A DNA stretch of 64,000 nucleotides from Streptomyces sp. AJS327 (GTDB lineage: Bacteria > Actinomycetota > Actinomycetes > Streptomycetales > Streptomycetaceae), in NCBI RefSeq assembly GCF_013450295.1, contig NZ_SKBR01000002.1, forward strand, positions 558,001 through 622,000, read 5' to 3'. The notes beneath the pieces are model-generated. The model had not been told where the DNA came from. It made no database searches and saw only the letters and a list, made by a program, of their open reading frames with translations. Positions 1 to 9,061 of the stretch are shown here, piece by piece (position 1 is the stretch's first letter; every line of letters begins with the position of its first letter). The position numbers were made by a program, and so were the translations under genes.

Positions 1-340
1 CCCCGGGGAGCCCCTTGTAGGTGGTGCCGCAGAGGGAGCGGTCGCCCGCCACCTCCTCGGTGGTGATGGTGAACTCCTCGCCCCGGACCAGCTCGACGGG
101 GCCGTCGGCGAAGGTCTCCAGCCGGATCTTGGGGCCCTGGAGGTCAGCGAGGACCCCGACCGCCCGGCCCGTGGCCTCGGCGGCCTGACGGAGGCGGTGG
201 TACCGCTCCTCGTGGTCCGAGTGGGTCCCGTGGCTCATGTTGAACCGGGCCACGTTCATGCCGACGTCGATCAGCGTGGTGAGCTGTTCGAGCGTGTCGG
301 TGGCCGGGCCCAGGGTGCAGACGATTTTGGAACGGCGCAT
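1..340 (-). CDS. pyk: Pyruvate kinase, N-terminal part (cut by window edge)
   Basis: Pyruvate kinase converts phosphoenolpyruvate and ADP to pyruvate and ATP, the last step of glycolysis. The translation begins MRRSKIVCTLGPATDT, followed by GMNVARFNMSHG and DLQGPKIR, the N-terminal TIM-barrel signatures of the family. About 113 codons are visible and the frame stays open to base 1, so the rest of the gene lies outside the window. The ATG at 340 has an AGGA seven bases upstream. It follows ackA on the same strand with a 58-base gap, so it may be read from the pta-ackA transcript as well as from its own promoter. Identification is firm. Confidence 0.95.
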   Translation of the reverse strand, partial: MRRSKIVCTLGPATDTLEQLTTLIDVGMNVARFNMSHGTHSDHEERYHRLRQAAEATGRAVGVLADLQGPKIRLETFADGPVELVRGEEFTITTEEVAGDRSLCGTTYKGLPG

Positions 341-353
341 GGTGCGATCCTAT

Positions 354-380
354 CGGTTTGTTTACGAATGAAACGAACCG
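354..380. promoter_or_regulatory. AT-rich imperfect hairpin between ackA and pyk
   Basis: Ten-base arms (354-363 and 371-380) with a 7-base loop and one non-Watson-Crick pair, in one of the few AT-rich spots of the region. A TAGGAT element lies just downstream towards pyk on the minus strand. It could be a weak terminator after ackA, the pyk promoter, or both; the sequence does not decide. Confidence 0.35.
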
Positions 381-398
381 GAGAGCCGAGGCCCCGCC

Positions 399-1604
399 CT
401 ACCGGGCGACGAGCGCGTGGGTCTGCTGGGCGATCTCCAGCTCCTCGTCGGTCGGGACGACGGCCACCGCGACCCGCGCGCCCGCGGGCGAGACCAGCCG
501 CGGTTCGGCCGAGTCCCGGGTGTTCAGCTCGGGGTCGACGGCCAGCCCGAAGGCGTCGAGCCCCGCCACGGCGGCCTCCCGGACCGGGGGCGAGTTCTCC
601 CCGACACCCGCCGTGAACACCACCGCGTCGACCCGGCCCAGCACGGCGTGGTACGCGCCGACGTACTTGCGCAGCCGGTGCGTGTACACGTTGAAGGCCA
701 GCTGGGCCGCGGCGTCGCCCGCGTCGATCCGGCGGCGGATCTCCCGCATGTCGTTGTCGCCGCACAGCCCGGCCAGGCCGCTGTGCCGGTTCAGCAGCGT
801 GTCCACCTCGTCCATCGACATTCCGGCGACCCGGCCGAGGTGGAAGACCACCGCCGGGTCGATGTCCCCGGACCGGGTACCCATCACGAGCCCTTCCAAC
901 GGGGTCAGCCCCATCGAGGTGTCCACACAGCGGCCACCCCGCACCGCCGAGGCCGAGGCGCCGTTGCCCAGGTGCAGCACGATCAGGTTCAGCCCGGCCG
1001 GGTCCCGGTCGAGCAGCCGCGCCGCGCGGCGCGCGACGTAGGCGTGCGAGGTGCCGTGGAAGCCGTAGCGGCGGATGCGGTGCTCGTCCGCGATCCGCGC
1101 GTCGATCGCGTACCGCGCGGCGTACTCCGGCATCGAGGCGTGGAACGCGGTGTCGAACACCGCCACCTGGGGCAGCGTCGGGCGCAGCGCCCGCGCCGTG
1201 CGGATGCCCGTCAGGTTCGCCGGGTTGTGCAGCGGCGCGACCGGCACCAGCCGCTCGATCTCCGCGATCACCTCCTCGTCGATCAGCGCCGGTTCGGTGA
1301 ACCGCAGCCCGCCGTGGACCACGCGGTGGCCGATCGCGGCGAGCCGCGGCGAGTCCAGCCCGAGGCCGTCCGCGGCCAGCTCCTCCGCCACCGCCTTCAG
1401 CGCGGCCTCGTGGTCGGCCACCGGCGTCCGCTGGACGCGCTGGCCGCCGCCGGTGCTCAGCGGGGTGTGCGCCAGCCGCGAGGCGCCCTCGCCGATGCGC
1501 TCCACCAGACCGACCGCCAGCCGGGTCTCCGTCTCCATGTCGAGCAGCTGGTACTTCACCGAGGAGGACCCGGAGTTGAGGACGAGGACGCGGGTTCCGG
1601 TCAC
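399..1604 (-). CDS. ackA: Acetate kinase
   Basis: Acetate kinase interconverts acetyl phosphate plus ADP and acetate plus ATP, and with Pta forms the acetate overflow/activation route. The 401-residue product has the family's length. It shows the N-terminal phosphate-binding motif LVLNSGSSSVKYQL, RVVHGG, GFHGTSHAYV and LHLGNGASA. A longer open frame runs upstream, but family similarity begins at VTGTRVLVLNSG, so the GTG at 1604 was chosen. Its ribosome site is weak. It lies 68 bases after pta and 58 bases before pyk on the same strand, a conserved actinobacterial arrangement that suggests one operon. Confidence 0.95.
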   Translation of the reverse strand: MTGTRVLVLNSGSSSVKYQLLDMETETRLAVGLVERIGEGASRLAHTPLSTGGGQRVQRTPVADHEAALKAVAEELAADGLGLDSPRLAAIGHRVVHGGLRFTEPALIDEEVIAEIERLVPVAPLHNPANLTGIRTARALRPTLPQVAVFDTAFHASMPEYAARYAIDARIADEHRIRRYGFHGTSHAYVARRAARLLDRDPAGLNLIVLHLGNGASASAVRGGRCVDTSMGLTPLEGLVMGTRSGDIDPAVVFHLGRVAGMSMDEVDTLLNRHSGLAGLCGDNDMREIRRRIDAGDAAAQLAFNVYTHRLRKYVGAYHAVLGRVDAVVFTAGVGENSPPVREAAVAGLDAFGLAVDPELNTRDSAEPRLVSPAGARVAVAVVPTDEELEIAQQTHALVAR

Positions 1605-1672
1605 GGGATCGGGCTTTCTGCGCGAGGACGGTGGGACGGCGCCTCGGGGAGGCGGGCGGTGCGGGCGAGCGG

Positions 1673-3799
1673 TCAGCCGGGCGCGCCCGGCGACTCGCCC
1701 TGCGCCTGGACGGCGGTGATCGCCACGGTGTTCACGATGTCCTGCACCAGGGCGCCGCGCGACAGGTCGTTGACCGGTTTGCGCAGCCCCTGGAGCACCG
1801 GCCCGACGGCGACCGCGCCCGCCGAGCGCTGCACCGCCTTGTAGGTGTTGTTGCCGGTGTTGAGGTCGGGGAAGACCAGCACCGTGGCCCGGCCCGCCAC
1901 CTGGGAGCCGGGCAGCTTGGTCGCCGCTACCGAGGGCTCGACGGCGGCGTCGTACTGTATCGGGCCCTCCACCAGCAGGTCGGGGCGTCGCTCCCGGACC
2001 AGTTCGGTGGCGCGCCGCACCTTGTCCACGTCGGCGCCCGAGCCGGAGGTGCCCGTCGAGTAGGAGAGCATCGCGACGCGCGGCTCCACCCCGAACCGGG
2101 CGGCGGTGGCGGCCGACTGCACGGCGATGTCGGCGAGTTCCTCCGCCCCGGGGTTCGGGTTGACGGCCGCGTCGCCGTAGACCAGCACCCGGTCGGCGAG
2201 GCACATGAAGAAGACCGAGGAGACGATCGAGGCGTCCGGGGTGGTCTTGATGATCTCGAAGGCGGGCCGGATGGTGGCCGCGGTGGAGTGCGCGGCGCCC
2301 GACACCATGCCGTCCGCCAGCCCCTCACGGACCATCAGCGTCCCGAAGTACGACACCTCGGCCACCACGTCGAAGGCCAGCTCGAAGGTGACGCCCCGGT
2401 GGGAGCGCAGCTCCGCGTACAGCTCGGCGAACCGCTCCCGCAGCGGGGAGGTGGCCGGGTCGACGATCCGCGCCACCGCCCCGGAGCCCTCGGGGATCTC
2501 GCCCTCCCCGAGCACCGGCAGGTCCACGCCCAGCTCGGCGGCGCGCTTGCGCACCACGTCGCCGTCGCCCAGCAGGGTGAGGTCGCAGACGCCGCGCCGC
2601 AGCAGTACCTCGGCGGCGCGCAGCACCCGCTCCTCGGTGCCCTCCGGCAGCACGATGTGCCGCCGGGCCGCGCGGGACCGCTGGACCAGCTGGTGCTCGA
2701 ACATCATGGGCGTCACCCGGGCGCTGCCCACCACCGCGAGCCGCTCGCTGAGCCGGTCGGCGTCCACGTGGTTCTCGAACAGGCCGAGGGCGATCTCCGC
2801 CTTGCGGGGGGTGGCCGCGGTGAGTTTGCCCTCCAGGGCGGACAGTTCGGCGGCGGTGGGGAAGGAGCGGCCGGGGACCGTCAGCACCGGGCTGCCGGGT
2901 GCGAGGCGGGTGGCCAGTGCCAGCGTCTCGGCGCCCGGGTGCTCGCCCAGGGTGAGCAGCACCCCGGCGATGGGCGGGGAGCCCGCGGCGTGCGCGGCCA
3001 GCGAGCCCACCACCAGGTCGGCGCGGTCGCCCGGGGTGACGACCAGGCAGTTCTCGGTCAACGCCGGGAGGAAGGTGGGCAGATGGGCACCGCCGAAGAC
3101 GAAGTCCCGGACGTCGCGGGCGAGTCCGGACGGGTCGCCGAGCAGCAGCTCGGCGCCGAGCGCGTCCTTGATCTGGGCGACGGTGGGGGCGGAGAGCGCC
3201 GGTTCCTCCGGCAGGACGTAGACCGGCACCGGGAGGCGCTCGCCGAGGTCGCGCGCGGCCGCCGCCGCCTCGCCGCCCCGCACCCGGTTGGCGATCATGG
3301 CGATGACCTCGCAGCCCAGCGCGTCGAAGGCGTGGTACGCGTTGCGCACCTCCGCGGCGACCGACTCCGCGAGCTGGCCGCCGCCGGGCACCACCGGGAT
3401 GACCCGGGCGCCGAACTCGTTGGCCAGCCGGGCGTTGAGCGCCAGTTCGGCGGGGAGCTGGGTGTCGGCGTAGTCCGTGCCGAGCACCAGCATCGTCTCG
3501 TAGTCCCCGGCTACCTCGTGGTACCGCTCGACCAGCCGTTCGACCAGTGCGTCCTGGCCACGTTCCGCCTGGAGCGCGGTGGCCTCGTCGTAGCCGAGCC
3601 CGAAGACCGTCCCGGCGGGCTGGGTCAGCCGGTAGCGGCTGCGCAGCAGGTCGTAGAGCCGGTCGGGCCCGTCGTGCACCAGCGGGCGGAAGACCCCCAC
3701 CCGGTCGACCTGCCGGGTCAGCAGCTCCATGACCCCCAGCTCGACGACCTGCCGCCCGTCGCCGCGGCCGATACCCGTCACGTACACGCTGCGCGTCAC
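1673..3799 (-). CDS. pta: Phosphate acetyltransferase, long form
   Basis: Catalyses acetyl-CoA plus phosphate to acetyl phosphate plus CoA, feeding acetate kinase. At 708 residues this is the long enterobacterial-type architecture: an N-terminal P-loop-like/BioD-like domain (starting SVYVTGIGRGDGRQVVELG), a middle DRTGG-type regulatory domain, and a C-terminal PTA_PTB catalytic domain from about residue 370 (RRHIVLPEGTEERVLRAAE, SYSTGTSGSG, DLNTGNNTYKAVQRSA). The GTG at 3799 is preceded by a good GAGGGAG site, and upstream codons lack similarity. It is the first gene of a pta-ackA-pyk run and is divergent from pfkA. Confidence 0.95.
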   Translation of the reverse strand: MTRSVYVTGIGRGDGRQVVELGVMELLTRQVDRVGVFRPLVHDGPDRLYDLLRSRYRLTQPAGTVFGLGYDEATALQAERGQDALVERLVERYHEVAGDYETMLVLGTDYADTQLPAELALNARLANEFGARVIPVVPGGGQLAESVAAEVRNAYHAFDALGCEVIAMIANRVRGGEAAAAARDLGERLPVPVYVLPEEPALSAPTVAQIKDALGAELLLGDPSGLARDVRDFVFGGAHLPTFLPALTENCLVVTPGDRADLVVGSLAAHAAGSPPIAGVLLTLGEHPGAETLALATRLAPGSPVLTVPGRSFPTAAELSALEGKLTAATPRKAEIALGLFENHVDADRLSERLAVVGSARVTPMMFEHQLVQRSRAARRHIVLPEGTEERVLRAAEVLLRRGVCDLTLLGDGDVVRKRAAELGVDLPVLGEGEIPEGSGAVARIVDPATSPLRERFAELYAELRSHRGVTFELAFDVVAEVSYFGTLMVREGLADGMVSGAAHSTAATIRPAFEIIKTTPDASIVSSVFFMCLADRVLVYGDAAVNPNPGAEELADIAVQSAATAARFGVEPRVAMLSYSTGTSGSGADVDKVRRATELVRERRPDLLVEGPIQYDAAVEPSVAATKLPGSQVAGRATVLVFPDLNTGNNTYKAVQRSAGAVAVGPVLQGLRKPVNDLSRGALVQDIVNTVAITAVQAQGESPGAPG

Positions 3800-4080
3800 G
3801 CGCCCACTCCCTCGTACGGTCGGAAAGCGCCCCGCAGAGCACGCCTCTACGCGGGACAATACCCAGGGCACCGGTGAGCGCGCCCGCCAGGTCGCGGTGC
3901 GTGACGGCTCCGTCGTACGGAGTGTCGGGCGGGGGCGTTCCGGGTACCCCGGAGGACCGCCGGGCCGGGGCGCCCACCTGCTGGGACGGAGTGCCCGCCG
4001 CGCTGCCGACGTGGAACAATCGCACGTGTTCACCCTCGCCGAGCTCGCAGAGTCACCGAGCAGGACAGGAAGCGAATCGC
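3800..4080. promoter_or_regulatory. Divergent promoter region pta / pfkA
   Basis: 281 bases between two divergent genes. It must hold the promoters of both. No clear -35/-10 pair or perfect palindrome was recognised; the only obvious signal is AGGAAG about nine bases before the pfkA start. Confidence 0.5.
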
Positions 4081-5106
4081 ATGCGTATCGGAGTCCTCAC
4101 CGCTGGCGGAGACTGCCCCGGTCTGAACGCCGTGATCCGGTCCATCGTGCACCGCGCCGTGCACGACAGGGGGGATGAGGTCATCGGCTTCGACGACGGC
4201 TTCAGGGGCCTGCTGGACGGCCGGTACCGGCCCCTCGACATCAACTCCGTGAGCGGCATCCTGGCCCGCGGCGGCACCATCCTCGGCTCGTCCCGGCTGG
4301 AGCGCGGGCGGCTCCGCGAAGCCTGCGACAACGGCGAGGAGTTGGTGGCCCGGCTGGGGCTGGACGCGCTGATCCCGATCGGCGGCGAGGGCACCCTCAC
4401 CGCCGCGCGGATGCTCGCCGAGGCGGGGCTGCCCGTCGTCGGGGTGCCGAAGACGATCGACAACGACATCTCGGCCACCGACCGCACCTTCGGGTTCGAC
4501 ACCGCCGTCAGCGTCGCCACCGAGGCGATCGACCGGCTCAAGACGACCGCCGAGTCGCACCAGCGCGTGATGGTGGTCGAGGTGATGGGGCGGCACGCGG
4601 GCTGGATCGCGCTGGAGGCCGGGATGGCCGGCGGGGCGCACGGCATCTGCATCCCCGAACGCCCCTTCGAGGTGGGCGACCTGGTCAAGATGGTCGAGGA
4701 ACGCTTCGCCCGGGGAAAGAAGTTCGCGATCGTCTGTGTGGCGGAGGGCGCCCACCCGGCCGAGGGCTCGATGGACTACGAGAAGGGCGCCATCGACGCC
4801 TACGGGCACGAGCGGTTCACCGGTATCGGCAACCGCCTCGCGGTCGAGCTGGAGGAGCGGCTGGGCAAGGAGGCCCGTCCGGTCATCCTCGGCCACGTGC
4901 AGCGCGGCGGCACCCCCACCGCCTACGACCGGGTGCTCGCCACCCGGTTCGGCTGGCACGCCGTGGAGGCCGCGCACCGCGGCGACTTCGGGCGGATGAC
5001 GGCGCTGCGCGGAACCGACGTGGTGATGGCCCCGCTGGCTGACGCCGTCTCGGAGCTGAAGCACGTGCCGCAGGAGCGGATGGACGAGGCCGAAGCGGTC
5101 TTCTGA
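4081..5106 (+). CDS. pfkA: 6-phosphofructokinase, ATP-type
   Basis: Phosphorylates fructose 6-phosphate to fructose 1,6-bisphosphate in glycolysis. The 341-residue protein begins MRIGVLTAGGDCPGLNAVIR and carries GGEGT (101-105), the catalytic motif PKTIDND (123-129), MGRHAGWIAL and GHVQRGGTPTAYDR. The glycine at 104 is the residue that in this actinobacterial group marks ATP rather than pyrophosphate use, where Asp is found; this is family knowledge applied to the sequence. The ATG at 4081 has AGGAAG upstream, and a longer open frame 5' of it lacks similarity. It is divergent from pta and followed by two strong hairpins. Confidence 0.95.
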   Translation: MRIGVLTAGGDCPGLNAVIRSIVHRAVHDRGDEVIGFDDGFRGLLDGRYRPLDINSVSGILARGGTILGSSRLERGRLREACDNGEELVARLGLDALIPIGGEGTLTAARMLAEAGLPVVGVPKTIDNDISATDRTFGFDTAVSVATEAIDRLKTTAESHQRVMVVEVMGRHAGWIALEAGMAGGAHGICIPERPFEVGDLVKMVEERFARGKKFAIVCVAEGAHPAEGSMDYEKGAIDAYGHERFTGIGNRLAVELEERLGKEARPVILGHVQRGGTPTAYDRVLATRFGWHAVEAAHRGDFGRMTALRGTDVVMAPLADAVSELKHVPQERMDEAEAVF

Positions 5107-5166
5107 CCGCCCCGCCGGAACCCGCCCCAACACGCGACGCGCCAGCGCGCCCAACGTCACAACGTG

Positions 5167-5197
5167 CCCCGCACGCCGTGCTGTTCGGCGTGCGGGG
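5167..5197 (+). terminator. Strong terminator hairpin after pfkA
   Basis: Perfect 12-bp stem (5167-5178 with 5186-5197) and a 7-base loop, 60 bases after the pfkA stop. No T-run follows, as is usual in Streptomyces. Confidence 0.8.
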
Positions 5198-5281
5198 GCC
5201 GCCCGGACCGCTCCCGGCCCCGGCGCCGGAACCCCGCCACCTCTTCCCGGGTCCGCTTCCGGGCTCGGGTCAACGGGCCTG

Positions 5282-5309
5282 CGCCCCGGCGGAGTTAACC
5301 GCCGGGGCG
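5282..5309. terminator. Second hairpin between convergent pfkA and permease gene
   Basis: Perfect 11-bp GC stem with loop AGTTAA, between the two convergent genes. It probably acts bidirectionally or serves the leftward permease gene. The rest of 5107-5494 shows no gene. Confidence 0.7.
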
Positions 5310-5494
5310 TGCTTCTGGGGCGCTCTTCCCGGGAGTTGGCGGAAGCGCGCGCCCAGGCCCGCGCCGGAGGCCCGCTCACCGGAGGGTCCGCCCGCCCGGC
5401 GGAGGTCAACCCGCCGGTGGTCCGCCCGTCGGCCGGGGTCCGGCGCGGCGCCGTCCCTTCCCGGCGGCGCTCCTCCCGTACGGCGGGGCCGCGT

Positions 5495-6322
5495 TCACCC
5501 CTTGATGGCACCGCCCAACGCGAAGCCGGAGCCGAGCTTTCGGGCGATCAGGAGGTAGAGCAGGATGACGGGGGTGGAGTAGAGGATGGAGAACGCGGCG
5601 AGCTGACCGAACACGATCGCGCCGTAGTTGCCGAAGAACGTGAAGATGCTGACGGACGCCGGGATCTGCTCGGGGCTGATCAGCAGCATGAAGGGAACGA
5701 AGAAGTTCCCCCACATCATGATGAAGCTGTACACGGTGACGACGCCGATCCCCGGCCCCATCAGCGGCAGGATCACCCGGAACAGCGCCTGGAACCAGCT
5801 CGCGCCGTCCGTCCAGGCGGCCTCCTCCAGCGCCCGCGGCACCCCGTCCATGAAGTTCTTCATCAGCCAGACGGCGAAGGGCAGTTGGGAGGTGGCGAGG
5901 AACAGCGCCGTGCCCGACATCGTGTCGATCAGGTTGACCCGCACGAACAGCCCGTAGACCGGCACCATCACGGCGGTGATCGGCAGGCAGGTGCTGAAGA
6001 GGATGGTCAGCAGGAACGGGCGGGAGAACCGCGAGCGGAAGCGGGAGAGCGGGTAGGCCGCCAGCGCCGCGCAGGCCACGGTGAGCAGCGTGGCGCCGCC
6101 GCACAGCAGCAGGCTGTTGAGCATCGGGGTGAAGGTGATCTCGTCGGTGAGCACCGCCGAGAAGTTGTCGAGCGTCGGCGAACCGGGCGGGCGGACCCGC
6201 AGGGTCGCCTCCGCGTCCAGCGAGGCGAACACCAGCCAGAGCAGGGGCACGGCGAAGGCCGTGGCGACGATCAACAGTCCGGTGCTGGCGGCGAGTTGCT
6301 GCTGCATGCTGCGTTTGCGCAC
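5495..6322 (-). CDS. Carbohydrate ABC transporter permease, MalG type
   Basis: Inner-membrane subunit of a sugar importer of the MalG family (275 residues, family length). Six hydrophobic segments are visible, starting at about residue 10 (STGLLIVATAFAVPLLWLVF). The cytoplasmic EAA loop, EEAAWTDGASWFQALFRVILP, contacts the ATPase. The GTG at 6322 lies four bases after AGGAGG; an ATG 15 codons downstream is spaced too far. It is transcribed leftward, away from its presumed receptor and MalF-type partner (6595-8891), whereas such genes normally follow malF in the same operon. No ATPase gene is nearby, so a shared MsiK-type ATPase is inferred. Confidence 0.88.
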   Translation of the reverse strand: MRKRSMQQQLAASTGLLIVATAFAVPLLWLVFASLDAEATLRVRPPGSPTLDNFSAVLTDEITFTPMLNSLLLCGGATLLTVACAALAAYPLSRFRSRFSRPFLLTILFSTCLPITAVMVPVYGLFVRVNLIDTMSGTALFLATSQLPFAVWLMKNFMDGVPRALEEAAWTDGASWFQALFRVILPLMGPGIGVVTVYSFIMMWGNFFVPFMLLISPEQIPASVSIFTFFGNYGAIVFGQLAAFSILYSTPVILLYLLIARKLGSGFALGGAIKG

Positions 6323-6487
6323 ACGACCTCCTGGCACACCGTGGTGAGTCGGCTCGCAGCACTGTACGCCCGGCGCGGGCGCGCCGGTATGGGCCGTTCC
6401 CGGCCGGTGGAGGGGGGACGGACGCGCCGGGCGGGGAGCGTGGGGCGTTCGCGCCGCATAGCCGGGGCGCGGAGTGGGCAGCCCATA

Positions 6488-6497
6488 ACAACGTTGT
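6488..6497. promoter_or_regulatory. LacI-type palindrome in divergent sugar-transporter promoter
   Basis: Perfect palindrome ACAACGTTGT with a central CG, the layout typical of LacI/GalR-family operators. It lies between the two divergent transporter transcripts, 98 bases before the receptor gene and 166 bases before the leftward permease gene, so one repressor could control both. No LacI-family gene is present in the window. Confidence 0.6.
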
Positions 6498-6594
6498 CAC
6501 GGGGCCGATCTCCGGTTCCCGCACGGGCATTGACCGTGCGGCCCGGCGAGCGCCACCGTAACGGTCACCAGCCGCGGCCCGAGGAGGTCCGACC

Positions 6595-7953
6595 GTGCGC
6601 CCCACCGCCTCGTTAGTCCTCACCTGCGTCACCGTCCTCGCCGTGGGCACGCTCAGCGCCTGCGGCGGCGGTTCCGGCAAGGACAAGGACACCCTGACGA
6701 TCGTTTTCCACAAGGAGACGGACAGCAAGGTCACCGTCAAGGACGACTACTTCAAGCAGGTGGCCGAGGAGTTCGAGAAGCGGTACGAGGGAAAGAAGGT
6801 GGAGGTCCGCGGGATCCAGGCGCCGCAGCGGGACTACTACACCAAGGTCCAGCAGATGATGCGCTCCCCGAAGACCGCGCCCGACCTGGTCTACGAGGAC
6901 ACCTTCCTGATCAACTCCGATATCAAGAGCGGTTATCTGCGCCCGCTCGACGACCATCTGAAGAAGTGGAAGGACTGGAACCAGTTCGACGAGGGCGCCA
7001 GGAAGGCCGTCCAGGCGGAGGACGGCAAGACCTACGGCGTCCCGGACGGCACCGACACCCGGGGGCTCTGGTTCAACAAGAAGATCTTCCAGAAGGCCGG
7101 ACTGCCGCTCGACTGGCAGCCCCGCACCTGGGAGGACGTGCTGGAGGCCGCGCGCACCATCAAGAAGAAGGTGCCCGGCGCCATCCCGCTGAACGTCTTC
7201 ACCGGCAAGGGCGCGGGCGAGGCGGCGGCCATGCAGGGCATGGAGATGCTGCTCTACGGCACCGGCGCCGACCCGCTGTACGACCCGGAGGCCCGGAAGT
7301 GGGTGACCGGCGGCAAGGGGTTCGTGGACAGCCTGGAGTTCATCAAGAAGGTGTACGGGGAGAAGCTCGGCCCCGCCGAGGACGAGGCGCTGGACCCCAA
7401 CATCACCACCACCGTCGCCACCCAGCTGATCCCCGAGGGCAAGCTCGCCATCGCGCTGGACGGCTCCTGGCTCGGCCAGTTCTGGGTCAAGACCGGCGGG
7501 AACCCGTGGCCGGAGTGGAAGGAGACCATGGGCCTGGCCGCGATGCCCACCCAGCGCGGGCAGGCGCCCGGTGAGGTCAGCATGTCCGGCGGCTGGGCCT
7601 GGTCGATCCCGCGGAAGGCCCACAACCCTGGCATGGCCTGGAAGATGATCGAGCTGTTCCAGTCGAGGAAGAACGCCGTGGACTGGTGTGTGCGCGGTGC
7701 GCAGATCGCCGTCCGCGAGGACGTCGCCGAGGACCCGCGGTACCTGGAGTCCATGCCCGGCACCAAGTTCTTCACCCAGCGGGTGAAGAACTCCCACTTC
7801 CGCCCGGCCTACCCCGTCTACCCGCAGGTGTCCAAGGCGATGACGGACGCCATGGAGTCGGTGACCACCGGCGAGGCGTCCCCCACCGAGGCCGCGAAGG
7901 GGTACGACGAGCAGGTGGAGTCCATCGCCGACGGCGCGGTCACCTCGAAGTGA
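6595..7953 (+). CDS. Extracellular carbohydrate-binding lipoprotein of ABC importer
   Basis: Solute receptor (family 1, MalE-like, 452 residues) anchored to the outer face of the membrane. It has a lipoprotein signal ending LSAC with Cys23 as the lipidated residue, then a long lysine-rich mature domain beginning DTLTIVFHKETDSKVTVKDD. Aromatic residues are plentiful, as in sugar-binding clefts. The GTG start has GAGGAGG nine bases upstream. Residue 7 is encoded by TTA (6613-6615), the rare leucine codon read by the bldA tRNA, so translation should depend on development or growth phase. It overlaps the downstream permease gene by four bases (GTGA). The substrate is unknown. Confidence 0.92.
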   Translation: MRPTASLVLTCVTVLAVGTLSACGGGSGKDKDTLTIVFHKETDSKVTVKDDYFKQVAEEFEKRYEGKKVEVRGIQAPQRDYYTKVQQMMRSPKTAPDLVYEDTFLINSDIKSGYLRPLDDHLKKWKDWNQFDEGARKAVQAEDGKTYGVPDGTDTRGLWFNKKIFQKAGLPLDWQPRTWEDVLEAARTIKKKVPGAIPLNVFTGKGAGEAAAMQGMEMLLYGTGADPLYDPEARKWVTGGKGFVDSLEFIKKVYGEKLGPAEDEALDPNITTTVATQLIPEGKLAIALDGSWLGQFWVKTGGNPWPEWKETMGLAAMPTQRGQAPGEVSMSGGWAWSIPRKAHNPGMAWKMIELFQSRKNAVDWCVRGAQIAVREDVAEDPRYLESMPGTKFFTQRVKNSHFRPAYPVYPQVSKAMTDAMESVTTGEASPTEAAKGYDEQVESIADGAVTSK

Positions 7954-8891
7954 GCGGCGCGACGCTCACGGAGCGGCGCCCGGCCGGGGAACCCTCCGGC
8001 CGGGCGGGGGAGTCGCGGCGTCCGCGGCGGAGGCGGGCGCCCCGCGCGCTGCGCTGGCTGCCGCTCGCGCCCACGACCGTGCTCCTGCTGCTGTTCCTCG
8101 CCGGGCCCATCGGCTACTGCGTCTACATCGCCTTCACCGACACCCAGCTGACCGGGCAGGCCTCGGCCTCCTTCGTCGGCTGGGAGAACTTCCGCAAGGC
8201 CTTCGCCGACGACAACTTCCGCAACGCGGTCCTGCTCACCCTGGTGTTCACCCTGCTCTCCTCGATCGTCGGGCAGAACACGCTGGGCCTGACGCTGGCG
8301 CTGCTGATGCGCCGCGCGACCCGTCCGGTGCGCACCCTGACCGGCGCGATCGTCATCGGGGCCTGGGTGCTGCCGGAGATCGTCGCCGGGTTCCTGCTCT
8401 ACTCCTTCTTCGCGCGGGAGGGTTCACTCAACGCGCTGCTGGGCGGGCTCGGTCTGCCCGAGCAGAACTGGCTCTACACGCTGCCCATCCTGGCGGTGTC
8501 GATGGCCAACGTCTGGCGGGGCACGGCGTTCTCGATGCTGGTCTACTCGGCGGCCCTCGCCGAGATCCCCCGGGAGGTCGCCGAGTCGGCGGAGGTCGAC
8601 GGGGCCGGTGGCTGGCGGCGCCTCTGGTACATCACGCTGCCGATGATCCGCCGCTCCATCGGCACCAACCTGATGCTCAACACCCTCCAGACGCTCTCCG
8701 TCTTCGGGCTGATCTGGGCGATGACGCAGGGCGGGCCCGGCCGGAAGAGCGAGACGCTGCCGCTGTTCATGTACGACGAGGCGTTCAACAAGTCGCTCAT
8801 CGGCTACGGAACGGCCATCGCGCTGCTGCTCCTGCTGGTGGGCGCGCTGTTCTCGGTCGTGTACCTGCGGCTGCTGCGGGAGGACGACTGA
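7950..8891 (+). CDS. Carbohydrate ABC transporter permease, MalF type
   Basis: Membrane subunit of the sugar importer (313 residues). After an Arg-rich N-terminal tail comes the first membrane segment (APTTVLLLLFLAGPIGYCVYI) at about residue 35, then further segments and the EAA loop EVAESAEVDGAGGWRRLWYI. The start GTG overlaps the receptor's TGA (GTGA), indicating translational coupling. The complementary MalG-type permease is divergent at 5495-6322. No glycosidase or regulator follows, so the genes alone do not reveal the sugar. Confidence 0.92.
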   Translation: MSGATLTERRPAGEPSGRAGESRRPRRRRAPRALRWLPLAPTTVLLLLFLAGPIGYCVYIAFTDTQLTGQASASFVGWENFRKAFADDNFRNAVLLTLVFTLLSSIVGQNTLGLTLALLMRRATRPVRTLTGAIVIGAWVLPEIVAGFLLYSFFAREGSLNALLGGLGLPEQNWLYTLPILAVSMANVWRGTAFSMLVYSAALAEIPREVAESAEVDGAGGWRRLWYITLPMIRRSIGTNLMLNTLQTLSVFGLIWAMTQGGPGRKSETLPLFMYDEAFNKSLIGYGTAIALLLLLVGALFSVVYLRLLREDD

Positions 8892-8940
8892 GGGCGACTG
8901 GGTGGTACCGCCCGCGCGCGGTCCCGAGCCCATGACGTAC

Positions 8941-8973
8941 TGTCAACTCACGTTTGTAGAGGGTTGATTGACA
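8941..8973. promoter_or_regulatory. Inverted repeat TGTCAA...TTGACA before epimerase-like gene
   Basis: TGTCAA (8941-8946) and TTGACA (8968-8973) flank an AT-richer stretch containing GTTTGTAGAG, about 90 bases before the next gene. It may be a promoter with a repressor site; no regulator gene is adjacent. Confidence 0.35.
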
Positions 8974-9061
8974 TGCGGGCTCACTGCGGAGACGCCAGTT
9001 CCGGTTCAGCCGAGAGCGTGCGGGCCGTGACGGGAGCGCCGGGAGCGGGCAGGGTCGGGCT

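Noticed and set aside
1631..3877. Very long plus-strand open frame antisense to pta
   Set aside because: A shadow of the high-GC pta gene; its product is compositionally biased and lacks domains, while the minus strand encodes a full Pta.
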